Shown here: in pieces, positions 5,927 through 13,807 of the stretch
How the letters are laid out: each line of letters opens with the position of its first letter
Position numbering within the stretch: the stretch's first letter is position 1
Assembly: GCA_051008735.1 (NCBI GenBank)
Contig: JBPCXH010000232.1
Span: 1 to 14,924, forward strand
DNA: 14,924 nucleotides
Origin: J054 sp051008735
GTDB taxonomy: Bacteria > Pseudomonadota > Gammaproteobacteria > Steroidobacterales > GCA-2729495
Direction of reading: 5' to 3'
The notes under the pieces: generated by a model
Told to the model about the DNA's origin: nothing
The model's database searches: none
What the model saw: the letters and a program-made list of their open reading frames with translations, nothing else
Position numbers and translations under genes: made by a program

Positions 5927-7230
5927 ATCAGGCCACTGAATCAGATCTGGTGTGCTTTGCCACCCTTGGCAGTGATGAGCCGTGGAGTCTTGAGACTTAT
6001 CGGGCTGCAGGCGGCTATGAATCCTGGGAGAAAATCCTCAGGGGAGAGTTGACGCCCGAGCAGGTGATCGAACTGGTCAAGAGTTCCGGCTTGCGAGGGC
6101 GGGGCGGTGCCGGGTTTCCGACCGGCTTGAAATGGAGTTTTATGCCCCGGGACCGCGACGGGCAAAAATACGTCGTTTGTAACTCGGATGAGAGCGAGCC
6201 GGGTACCTGCCATGACCGGGACATCCTGCGATACAACCCGCACTCAGTCATAGAAGGCATGGCGATCGGGGGTTTCGCGATGGGTGCCACCGTTGGTTAC
6301 AACTATATTCGCGGCGAGTTCCTTGATGAGCCTATCCCGCGCTTTGAGGCTGCTCTGCAAGCGGCCTATGCCGACGGACTGCTGGGCAAGAATATTCAGA
6401 AGTCAGGTATCGACTTCGATTTGCACACTTATGTCGGCGCCGGCGCGTACATCTGCGGCGAAGAAACCGGCTTGCTTGAGTCTTTGGAAGGCAAACCGGG
6501 TCGTCCGCGCTTTAAGCCGCCTTTTCCAGCGGGATTTGGCCTCTATGGCAAGCCCACGACAATTAACAACACCCAGAGTTTTGCTTCGGTGCCAGCCATT
6601 GTGAGGCGCGGTCCTGAATGGTTCGCCGGTCTCGGTCCGGAGAATTCGGGCGGGACACTGATATTTTCTGTATCAGGTCACGTCAACAAGCCCGGTAACC
6701 ATGAGTTGCCACTTGGTATTCCCTTCCAGGAATTGATGGAATTGTGCGGGGGTATCCGCGATGGCAGAAAATTAAAAGCCGTGATTCCCGGCGGCTGCTC
6801 CGTGCCGGTTATGCCGGCCGCTGCGATCGAAAATCTGAACATGGATTACGATTCGCTGCGCGATGGTGGATCCGCCCTGGGCACCGGCGCAATGATCATT
6901 ATGGATGACAGCACCTGCATGGTCAGCGTGCTGCGCCGGATCTCACGCTTTTACTTCCGTGAATCCTGCGGCCAGTGCACCCCTTGTCGCGAAGGCACCG
7001 GCTGGCTGTATCGCATGTTAGTGCGGATCATGGCCGGCGAGGCAGGCCCTGCTGACCTGGATCTTTTGCTGGATGTGGCAAACAAGATTGAAGGTCACAC
7101 TATCTGCGCCTTCGGCGATGCGGCAGCTTGGCCTGTGCAGAGTTTTCTGAAGCATTTCATGCACGAGTTCGAATACATGATCGAGCATGGCGGCCAGTCA
7201 ATCGTCAACGCGAAAGCAGCAGCGGCCTGA
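5923..7230 (+). CDS. nuoF: NADH-quinone oxidoreductase subunit F (NADH- and FMN-binding)
   Basis: NuoF (51-kDa subunit) oxidises NADH, holds FMN and passes electrons to [4Fe-4S] cluster N3. The 435-residue product shows, in order: the glycine-rich GLRGRGGAGFPTGLKW (56-71), the flavin-site CNSDESEPGT (86-95), the NADH-site GAGAYICGEETGLLESLEG (172-190), the SLBB-type region, and the N3 ligands Cys349, Cys352 and Cys355 in SCGQCTPCREGTGW plus Cys395 in GHTICAFGDA. No key residue is missing. The ATG overlaps the nuoE stop. nuoG follows after a 19-base gap, and the E-F-G order is that of the NADH module in most bacterial nuo operons. Confidence 0.98.
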   Translation: MNQATESDLVCFATLGSDEPWSLETYRAAGGYESWEKILRGELTPEQVIELVKSSGLRGRGGAGFPTGLKWSFMPRDRDGQKYVVCNSDESEPGTCHDRDILRYNPHSVIEGMAIGGFAMGATVGYNYIRGEFLDEPIPRFEAALQAAYADGLLGKNIQKSGIDFDLHTYVGAGAYICGEETGLLESLEGKPGRPRFKPPFPAGFGLYGKPTTINNTQSFASVPAIVRRGPEWFAGLGPENSGGTLIFSVSGHVNKPGNHELPLGIPFQELMELCGGIRDGRKLKAVIPGGCSVPVMPAAAIENLNMDYDSLRDGGSALGTGAMIIMDDSTCMVSVLRRISRFYFRESCGQCTPCREGTGWLYRMLVRIMAGEAGPADLDLLLDVANKIEGHTICAFGDAAAWPVQSFLKHFMHEFEYMIEHGGQSIVNAKAAAA

Positions 7231-7249
7231 CGATGGAGTATCACACGCC

Positions 7250-9361
7250 ATGACAGATGAAGGCATCGAAATTGAGGTCAATGGGGAGCCCGTCACCGCC
7301 AAGCCTGGGCAGATGCTTATCGAAGTGACTGATGCCGCTGGCGTGTACGTGCCGCGATTCTGTTACCACGAGAAGTTGTCCATCGCTGCCAATTGCCGCA
7401 TGTGCCTGGTGGAAGTGGAAAACGTGCCCAAGCCATTGCCTGCCTGTGCCACGCCCGTGACCCCGGGTATGAAGGTCAGAACCAAGTCGGCGCGGGCTAT
7501 TTCGGCGCAGAAAGCGACAATGGAGTTTTTGCTCATCAACCATCCGCTGGATTGCCCGATCTGCGACCAGGGGGGCGAGTGCGAACTGCAGGATCTGGCA
7601 ATGGGCTTCGGTCGGGGGGTGTCGCGCTATAACGAGGGTAAACGCTCGGTGGCTGATAAGGACATCGGCCCGCTGGTCTCGACGGATATGACGCGCTGTA
7701 TTCATTGCACGCGCTGCGTGCGCTTTGGCGAGGAAATCGCCGGGATACAGGAACTGGGGACTATCGGCCGCGGCGAAAACATGGAAATCGGCACCTATGT
7801 AGAGCGCAGTGTCGACCACGAACTAGCGGGCAATATCATCGATCTGTGCCCGGTCGGCGCGTTGAATAACAAGCCCTACCGGTTTTCAGCGCGTGCCTGG
7901 CAAATGACCCAGCGTGACATGATCTCACCCCACGATTGCGTGGGCGCCAACCTGTATGCCCATGTTCTGGGCGGCGAAATTCGACGCGTTGTGCCTAAAG
8001 CGAATGAGGCTCTGAATGAAACCTGGGCGACTGATCGCGATCGCTTCAGTTACCAGGGTATTTATGCCGATGATCGCGTTACCGAGCCTATGTTGCGGCG
8101 CGATGGTGAATTGCAGGCGTGCAGCTGGGAGGAGGCACTTGAGGCCGCCGTGCTTGCTCTGCAAAGTGCCGGCTCAGATTCTGCCGCCCTGGTTTCGCCC
8201 AGCGCGACGGTTGAAGAGGGCTACCTGCTGGCCCGAATCATGCGTTTGCTGGGTTCGGGCAGTATCGATCATCGCCTGCGGCGTCGGGATTTTCGTTTGC
8301 AGGATGAAGACCCGCTCTTTCCCGGGCTGGGCATGCCCATCGCGGAACTGGCTGGTCTGGATGCCATTCTGATTGTCGGCTCGAATCTGCGGCGCGAAGC
8401 ACCCTTGCTGGCGCATCGAATTCGTCAGGCTGCGCAGAAAGGCGCCCGTGTCTATTTCGTCAATCCGGCCCGGTTTGAGTATTTATTCCCACTGGCCGGT
8501 TACCGCGAGTCTGCTGATCTGCCCGACGAGCTGGCCGCGGCTGCCGCTGATCAGGCACTGCTTGACCTGCTTAGCCAGGGGGAGCGAAGCGCAATCCTGC
8601 TGGGGCAAATCGCCATGCGGCACCCGGATTTTGCCGGGCTTCGGCAGCAGGCCGGCAAGCTGGCTGAGCAGACCGGGTCAACTCTGGGCTACATCCCGGA
8701 GGGTGCCAACGCCGTTGGTTTATCCCTGGCCGGCGTATTGCCTCATCGTGGATTGGCCGGGGCACCCGCTGAGCCGCCCGGCAAGCATCTGGCTGAGCTG
8801 TTCGAGCAGCCACCAGCGGCGCTGGTGCTGTTGGGCGCCGAACCTGAACACGATTGCGCGAGCCCGGCGGCAGCCGACGGTGCCTTTCGTGGGGCAGGAC
8901 AACGAATCGTTCTGAATGCATTTCTGTCAGATTCCGTCCGGGCCGGCGCGGACATTGTCCTGCCCGTGAGCACCTTTGCGGAAACTGATGGCACCTTCGT
9001 CAACGCGGCCGGGGACTGGCAGAGTTTCTCCGCCGCGACTGCTGCACCCGGTGAGAGTCGCCCGGCCTGGAAAGTACTGCGTGTGCTGGGCAATTTGCTG
9101 GGCTTGCCTGATTGCGACTACGACACCGCAGCCGAGCTTGCCGCGGAAGTTGCCGAAGCAGCCGCTGAACTGGAGCCGGACAATCAGAGTTTTGACTTGC
9201 CTTTGCCGGAACGAACCGCAGCCGCAGAGGGTGATCCCAATCTTGATGTGCCCATGTATCAGATTGATGCGCTGCTGCGCCGGGCTTCGGCTTTGCAGTT
9301 GACGCAGGAGTCCCTCGGTGGGGCGCAGGATGCTGACACCTCCGACGGGGAGGCGGCATGA
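7250..9361 (+). CDS. nuoG: NADH-quinone oxidoreductase subunit G, lacking N7 cluster
   Basis: NuoG (75-kDa subunit) is the largest peripheral subunit, wiring electrons from N3 to N6a. The 703-residue product has a [2Fe-2S] ferredoxin-like domain (N1b: Cys38, Cys49, Cys52, Cys66), a His-Cys3 cluster (N5: His98, Cys102, Cys105, Cys111), a [4Fe-4S] cluster (N4: Cys150, Cys153, Cys156, Cys200) and a C-terminal molybdopterin-oxidoreductase-like domain without active site. The off-path cluster N7 is absent: only Cys230 of its first three cysteines remains, and the fourth site reads TDRDRF (Thr261). E. coli NuoG, which has N7, is about 200 residues longer. The ATG at 7250 follows GGAG (7235-7238) by 11 bases and begins at the ferredoxin domain; an in-frame GTG-less extension back to 7187 runs inside nuoF and is unlikely. 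Confidence 0.96.
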   Translation: MTDEGIEIEVNGEPVTAKPGQMLIEVTDAAGVYVPRFCYHEKLSIAANCRMCLVEVENVPKPLPACATPVTPGMKVRTKSARAISAQKATMEFLLINHPLDCPICDQGGECELQDLAMGFGRGVSRYNEGKRSVADKDIGPLVSTDMTRCIHCTRCVRFGEEIAGIQELGTIGRGENMEIGTYVERSVDHELAGNIIDLCPVGALNNKPYRFSARAWQMTQRDMISPHDCVGANLYAHVLGGEIRRVVPKANEALNETWATDRDRFSYQGIYADDRVTEPMLRRDGELQACSWEEALEAAVLALQSAGSDSAALVSPSATVEEGYLLARIMRLLGSGSIDHRLRRRDFRLQDEDPLFPGLGMPIAELAGLDAILIVGSNLRREAPLLAHRIRQAAQKGARVYFVNPARFEYLFPLAGYRESADLPDELAAAAADQALLDLLSQGERSAILLGQIAMRHPDFAGLRQQAGKLAEQTGSTLGYIPEGANAVGLSLAGVLPHRGLAGAPAEPPGKHLAELFEQPPAALVLLGAEPEHDCASPAAADGAFRGAGQRIVLNAFLSDSVRAGADIVLPVSTFAETDGTFVNAAGDWQSFSAATAAPGESRPAWKVLRVLGNLLGLPDCDYDTAAELAAEVAEAAAELEPDNQSFDLPLPERTAAAEGDPNLDVPMYQIDALLRRASALQLTQESLGGAQDADTSDGEAA

Positions 9362-10416
9362 CTGCCTGGCTGGACACTTTCTGGCAGAGTTTGTCGCCCC
9401 TGTCTCAGGGCGTGTTGAGCAGTACGGCGTCTATCCTGCCGCTGGTCCTGGTGGTAATCCTGACTGTGGCTTTCCTGACCCTGGCGGAACGCAAAGTCAT
9501 TGGCGCGATCCAGAACCGGATCGGGCCCAACCGAGTCGGACCGGGGGGGTATTTTCAGCCTTTTGCCGACGTCATCAAATTGCTGCTCAAACAGGTCATT
9601 GTGCCGTCACGGTCCGACCGGTTTCTGTTTCTTATCGCGCCTGTCTTGTCTATCGTGCCGGCCTTAGCAGCCTGGGCCGTGATACCTCTGTTTCCAGGCT
9701 TCGCCGTGGCCGATGTGGACGCTGGCCTGCTTTACGTGCTGGCGCTGACTTCCCTGGGGGTGTACGGCGTGATCATTGCGGGCTGGGCCTCCAACTCCCA
9801 GTACGCGCTGCTCGGCGCCATGCGTTCGGCCGCACAGATCGTTGCTTATGAAATAGCCATGGGGTTCGCGCTGGTGGGTGTGCTCATGGCCAGTGGCAGT
9901 CTTAATCTGGGTCGCATTGTCGAGGCGCAGGCAGGTGGCTGGACGCAGTGGTACTGGTTGCCGCTGTTCCCCCTGTTCCTGGTCTATTTTATCTCTGGGG
10001 TGGCCGAAACCAATCGTGCGCCATTTGACGTGGCCGAAGGTGAGTCAGAGATCGTCGCCGGCTTTCATGTGGAATATTCCGGCGTTGCATTTGCGATCTT
10101 TTTCCTCGCCGAATACGCCAATATGATTCTGATCGCCGCATTGACTGCGGTGATGTTTCTGGGGGGCTGGGAGTCGCCGTTTGCGGCCACGCAGTTTCTG
10201 GCAGACACCTGGCTGGCGGCGCCCGGCCTGCATTGGCTGGCTTTCAAGATATGTTTTTTTCTGTTCTGCTTTCTTTGGTTCAGGGCGACCTTCCCGCGTT
10301 ATCGATATGACCAGATCATGCGGCTGGGCTGGAAGATTTTCATCCCTATCACCATCGTCTGGATTTTTGTGGAAGGTGCCATGCTTGTGGCTGAAGTCGG
10401 TCCCTGGGGAAGCTGA
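9358..10416 (+). CDS. nuoH: NADH-quinone oxidoreductase subunit H
   Basis: NuoH (ND1 homologue) is the membrane subunit that completes the quinone tunnel and links redox to proton pumping. The 352-residue product has about eight hydrophobic helices and the family signatures LAERKVIGAIQNRIGPNRVG (42-61) and GVAETNRAPFDVAEGESE (214-231) with its conserved acidic residues in the quinone-side loop. The length is slightly above that of E. coli NuoH. The start ATG overlaps the nuoG stop in ATGA, with GGGGAGG (9347-9353) 4 bases upstream. nuoI starts immediately after its stop, with no bases between, so the two are probably coupled. Confidence 0.97.
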   Translation: MTAWLDTFWQSLSPLSQGVLSSTASILPLVLVVILTVAFLTLAERKVIGAIQNRIGPNRVGPGGYFQPFADVIKLLLKQVIVPSRSDRFLFLIAPVLSIVPALAAWAVIPLFPGFAVADVDAGLLYVLALTSLGVYGVIIAGWASNSQYALLGAMRSAAQIVAYEIAMGFALVGVLMASGSLNLGRIVEAQAGGWTQWYWLPLFPLFLVYFISGVAETNRAPFDVAEGESEIVAGFHVEYSGVAFAIFFLAEYANMILIAALTAVMFLGGWESPFAATQFLADTWLAAPGLHWLAFKICFFLFCFLWFRATFPRYRYDQIMRLGWKIFIPITIVWIFVEGAMLVAEVGPWGS

Positions 10417-10902
10417 ATGAGTGTTATTAGCCTGCTGAAGACGTTTTCCCTGTGGGAGCTGCTGATTGGCCTACGGGTGACTTTACGCAACCTCTTTGTT
10501 CGCAAGGTCACAATTCAGTACCCGGAGGAAAAAACTCCCCAGTCGCCGAGGTTTCGTGGGCTACATGCGCTGCGTCGTTATCCGAACGGGGAAGAGCGAT
10601 GCATCGCGTGCAAGCTGTGTGAAGCCGTGTGTCCTGCCGCAGCCATTACCATCGACTCGGACGTTGCAGACGATGGGACACGGCGGACCACTCGCTATGA
10701 CATTGATTTATTTAAATGCATTTACTGTGGCTTCTGTGAAGAGGCCTGCCCGGTAGATGCCATTGTTGAGACGCGCCTGTTCGAGTATCACATGGAACAG
10801 CGCGGTGAAAATATTATGACTAAGGACAAGTTGCTCGCAGTCGGGGATCGTCACGAAGATGAGATTGCGCGCGACCGGGCTGCTGAGTCGCAGTACCGAT
10901 AG
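10417..10902 (+). CDS. nuoI: NADH-quinone oxidoreductase subunit I
   Basis: NuoI (TYKY homologue) is a ferredoxin-like subunit with two [4Fe-4S] clusters, N6a and N6b, carrying electrons from NuoG to N2 in NuoB. The 161-residue product has two ligand sets, Cys62-X2-Cys65-X2-Cys68-X3-Cys72 (RCIACKLCEAVCP) and Cys101-X2-Cys104-X2-Cys107-X3-Cys111 (KCIYCGFCEEACP). An amphipathic N-terminal segment (about 1-28) probably lies on the membrane surface. The ATG directly follows the nuoH stop, with GGGGA (10406-10410) 6 bases upstream. The 31-base gap to nuoJ is the longest within the operon in this window. Confidence 0.97.
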   Translation: MSVISLLKTFSLWELLIGLRVTLRNLFVRKVTIQYPEEKTPQSPRFRGLHALRRYPNGEERCIACKLCEAVCPAAAITIDSDVADDGTRRTTRYDIDLFKCIYCGFCEEACPVDAIVETRLFEYHMEQRGENIMTKDKLLAVGDRHEDEIARDRAAESQYR

Positions 10903-10933
10903 GACATCTGGCTGACAGGGGACAGTCACGGTT

Positions 10934-11536
10934 ATGGCGGGAGTTATTTTTTTCTACGCGCTTTCTGGCGTGCTGATTGGCTCGGCGCTGGGCGTTATTG
11001 CTTCGCGTAATCCAATTCACTCAGTTCTTTATCTGGTGCTGGCCTTTGTCACCAGTTCAGTGTTGTGGTTGCTGCTGGAAGCCGAGTTTCTGGCCGTCGT
11101 TCTCGTCCTGGTTTATGTCGGTGCCGTAATGGTGCTTTTCCTGTTCGTGATCATGATGCTTGATGTGAATCTCGTGCAGCTGCGCGAGGGGTATACCCGT
11201 TACGCGCCCCTGGGTGGTCTCGTGGCGCTCATATTGGCTGCCGAGCTGATTGGGGTGATCTGGTTCAGGGCCGACGGCTTGCCTGACGGCGGCAGCCTGA
11301 CGCCGCGACCGGCCGGGTATAGCAATACCGAGGTGCTGGGGACCGCTTTGTATACCGAGCACCTGTACGCCTTCGAGCTGGCTGCCTTTCTGCTGCTTCT
11401 GGCAATTGTGGCTGCCATTGTCCTGACGATGCGACGGCGGCCAGGTTTGAAGGTGCAGAATGTGGCGGAGCAGGTGGCTGTCCGTCGCGAAGATCGCGTG
11501 CGCCTGGTAAAGGTTGAGCCGGAGCGTGATGCATGA
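10934..11536 (+). CDS. nuoJ: NADH-quinone oxidoreductase subunit J
   Basis: NuoJ (ND6 homologue) is an inner-membrane subunit between NuoA/H and NuoK, thought to relay conformational change to the pumps. The 200-residue product has about five hydrophobic helices. The third holds the conserved LVYVGAVMVLFLFVIMM (59-75), where the family has its flexible pi-bulge. A soluble, charged C-terminal tail of about 40 residues (from about 160) follows the last helix. The ATG at 10934 is preceded by AGGGGA (10917-10922) at 11 bases. Its TGA overlaps the nuoK start in ATGA. Confidence 0.95.
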   Translation: MAGVIFFYALSGVLIGSALGVIASRNPIHSVLYLVLAFVTSSVLWLLLEAEFLAVVLVLVYVGAVMVLFLFVIMMLDVNLVQLREGYTRYAPLGGLVALILAAELIGVIWFRADGLPDGGSLTPRPAGYSNTEVLGTALYTEHLYAFELAAFLLLLAIVAAIVLTMRRRPGLKVQNVAEQVAVRREDRVRLVKVEPERDA

Positions 11537-11838
11537 TCGGGCTTGAGCATTACCTGAGCCTGTCGGCGGCGCTATTCGTCATCGCGGTAGCGGGTATTTT
11601 TATTAATCGCAAGAACGTGATTGTGCTGCTGATGTGCGTTGAGCTGCTGTTGCTGGCAGTGAATTTCAACTTCATCGCGTTTTCGCGGTTTCTGGATGAC
11701 ACCACGGGCCAGGTCTTTGTGTTTTTTATCCTGACCGTGGCCGCGGCAGAGGCCGCTATAGGTCTGGCCATCCTCGTCGTCCTGTTTAGATCCCGGCGCA
11801 GTATTGATGTGCAGCAGATGGATGTCCTGAAGGGCTAG
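11533..11838 (+). CDS. nuoK: NADH-quinone oxidoreductase subunit K
   Basis: NuoK (ND4L homologue) is a three-helix inner-membrane subunit of the proton channel beside NuoJ and NuoN. The 101-residue length is typical. The two membrane glutamates that are functionally important in the family are present: Glu37 in VLLMCVELLLLAVN and Glu73 in TVAAAEAAIGLAIL (E. coli Glu36 and Glu72). The first residues MIGLEHYLSLS are the usual ones. The ATG overlaps the nuoJ stop, with GGAG (11521-11524) 8 bases upstream. It ends in TAG two bases before nuoL. Confidence 0.97.
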   Translation: MIGLEHYLSLSAALFVIAVAGIFINRKNVIVLLMCVELLLLAVNFNFIAFSRFLDDTTGQVFVFFILTVAAAEAAIGLAILVVLFRSRRSIDVQQMDVLKG

Positions 11839-11840
11839 GC

Positions 11841-13805
11841 ATGATCAATACATATCTGGCTATTGTTCTGTTTCCCTTGGCAGCGGCGATTATCGCCGGC
11901 TTGTTTGGTCGCTTAATTGGTCGGGCCGGCGCTCACACGGTCACTATTCTGGGTGTTGGCGTGGCTTGCGTTCTGTCCTGCTGGGTTTTGTGGCGGCAGG
12001 TGGTCGACGGATACCCGGCCGAAAACATCAGTGTCTACACCTGGCTGGTTACTGATGGCGTGCGGATGGAAATCGGTTTTCTGGTGGATCGCCTGAGTGC
12101 GCTGATGATGGTGGTGGTCAGTTTTGTGTCACTGATGGTGCATATCTACACCATCGGCTATATGCATGATGACGCCGGCTATCAGCGGTTTTTCAGTTAT
12201 ATCTCCTTGTTTACCTTCGCCATGCTCATGCTGGTGATGTCGAATAATCTGTTGCAGTTGTTCTTCGGCTGGGAAGCAGTGGGCGTTGTGTCTTACCTGC
12301 TGATTGGTTTCTGGTACACGCGGCCTACGGCCATATTCGCCAATCTCAAGGCATTCCTGGTTAATCGGGTGGGAGACTTCGGTTTTCTGCTGGGTATTGC
12401 GGCCTTGCTCTATCTGACCAACAGCCTGGACTACGCTGAAATTTTTGCTGCGGCGGAAGGCCTTCAGGATCGCCGCATGCTGGTGGGTAGCTGGGAATGG
12501 CCGGCACTGGCAACCGCTTGCATCCTGTTATTTATCGGCGCCATGGGTAAGTCCGCCCAGGTGCCCTTACATGTCTGGTTGCCCGATTCCATGGAGGGCC
12601 CGACGCCTATTTCCGCCTTGATACACGCTGCCACCATGGTGACGGCCGGGGTCTTCATGGTGGCGCGGATGTCACCGCTGTTCGAGTTTGCTGAAGCAGC
12701 TCTGAGTTTCGTACTGATTATCGGCGCCACCACCGCGTTGTTCACCGGTTTGATCGCCCTGGTGCAGTTCGATATCAAGCGAGTCGTGGCGTATTCCACC
12801 CTGTCACAACTGGGCTACATGATGGTGGCGCAGGGTTCGTCAGCTTATGCAGCGGGCATGTTCCATCTGACAACCCATGCATTTTTCAAGGCGCTGCTGT
12901 TTCTCGCTGCGGGTTCGGTGATCATGGCGCTGCACCATGAGCAGGATATGCGGCGTATGGGGGGCTTGCGGCGCCACCTGCCTGTGACCTACTGGACCTC
13001 ACTGATCGGTTGTCTGGCGTTGATCGGCTTTCCCGGCTTCGCTGGTTTCTTTTCCAAGGATGCGCTCATCGAGGCCGAGCACCTGGCTACTATTCCGGGC
13101 GCCGGCTATGCCTATGCATGCATATTGCTCGGCGTGTTCGTGACTTCGCTCTATACCTTCCGCATGTTTTTCATGGTGTTCCACGGGGAGGAGCGACTGG
13201 ATGTGGAAGCCCGGGCTCATCTCCACGAGCCGGGCTGGGTGGTCAAGCTGCCTCTCATCCTGTTGGCTATTCCGTCCCTGGCACTTGGCTGGCTGGCCAT
13301 AGGACCGGTTGTTTTCGGCGATTTTTTTGGGGGCAGTCTCTTCGTGCGTCCCGTGCATGATGTGGTCGGACGGTTGGGCGCCGACTGGCGCGGCCCGTTC
13401 CAGTTTGTGCTTCATGGGTTCAAAGAGCCGGCTGTGTACCTGGCCCTGGCCGGCGTTTTCGTGGCGTGGTTCGGCTATCTGTATCGACCCGCTGCGGCTG
13501 CCTGGGTTCGTGAACGGACGGGGCCGGTGCAGCGCTTGCTGGAAAACAAATATTACGCAGATTGGGTTGCTGAGCGACTCCTGCCGGCCGGCAGCAGAGC
13601 CCTGGGCAATGTGCTGTGGCGCGTGGGTGATGTGCGGCTTATCGACGGCACCCTGGTGAACGGCAGTGCCCGACTGGTGGCGTGGGGTTCGGGAATGATC
13701 CGCCGCCTGCAAAGCGGACTCCTTTATGACTATGCTTTTGCCATGGTGATCGGTTTGGCCGTCCTTGGCTTCTGGCTGCTGTTTACGCCGACAGGAGCGG
13801 GCTGA
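11841..13805 (+). CDS. nuoL: NADH-quinone oxidoreductase subunit L
   Basis: NuoL (ND5 homologue) is the distal antiporter-like proton-pumping subunit, with a long lateral C-terminal helix that runs along NuoM and NuoN. The 654-residue product is rather longer than E. coli NuoL (613). Key channel residues are visible: Glu145 in LFFGWEAVGVVSYLLIG, Lys237 in GAMGKSAQVPLHVWLPD, Lys350 in THAFFKALLFL and Asp407 in FFSKDALIEA. The hydrophilic stretch near 515-560 (YLYRPAAAAW onward) precedes a last hydrophobic helix at the C-terminus. The ATG at 11841 is preceded by GAAGGG (11829-11834) at 6 bases. The stop TGA overlaps the proposed nuoM start in TGATC. Confidence 0.97.
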   Translation: MINTYLAIVLFPLAAAIIAGLFGRLIGRAGAHTVTILGVGVACVLSCWVLWRQVVDGYPAENISVYTWLVTDGVRMEIGFLVDRLSALMMVVVSFVSLMVHIYTIGYMHDDAGYQRFFSYISLFTFAMLMLVMSNNLLQLFFGWEAVGVVSYLLIGFWYTRPTAIFANLKAFLVNRVGDFGFLLGIAALLYLTNSLDYAEIFAAAEGLQDRRMLVGSWEWPALATACILLFIGAMGKSAQVPLHVWLPDSMEGPTPISALIHAATMVTAGVFMVARMSPLFEFAEAALSFVLIIGATTALFTGLIALVQFDIKRVVAYSTLSQLGYMMVAQGSSAYAAGMFHLTTHAFFKALLFLAAGSVIMALHHEQDMRRMGGLRRHLPVTYWTSLIGCLALIGFPGFAGFFSKDALIEAEHLATIPGAGYAYACILLGVFVTSLYTFRMFFMVFHGEERLDVEARAHLHEPGWVVKLPLILLAIPSLALGWLAIGPVVFGDFFGGSLFVRPVHDVVGRLGADWRGPFQFVLHGFKEPAVYLALAGVFVAWFGYLYRPAAAAWVRERTGPVQRLLENKYYADWVAERLLPAGSRALGNVLWRVGDVRLIDGTLVNGSARLVAWGSGMIRRLQSGLLYDYAFAMVIGLAVLGFWLLFTPTGAG

Positions 13806-13807
13806 TC
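13793..13807 (+). promoter_or_regulatory. Ribosome binding site pointing to an ATC start for nuoM
   Basis: AGGAG at 13793-13797, inside the last codons of nuoL, is the only strong anti-16S match near the nuoM 5' end. At the 7-base spacing used by nuoB and nuoD here, the codon reached is ATC (13805-13807), which overlaps the nuoL TGA. This decides the proposed start but is not proof of initiation on ATC. Confidence 0.5.

Noticed and set aside
8000..9361. Possible frameshift or degeneration in the Ala-rich C-terminal half of nuoG
   Set aside because: The frame stays open to the expected ATGA overlap with nuoH, and this domain is naturally variable and lacks an active site.
12999..13712. 237-codon antisense open frame across nuoL
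   Set aside because: Same compositional shadow effect (His/Gln/Arg-rich), with no family resemblance or ribosome binding site.
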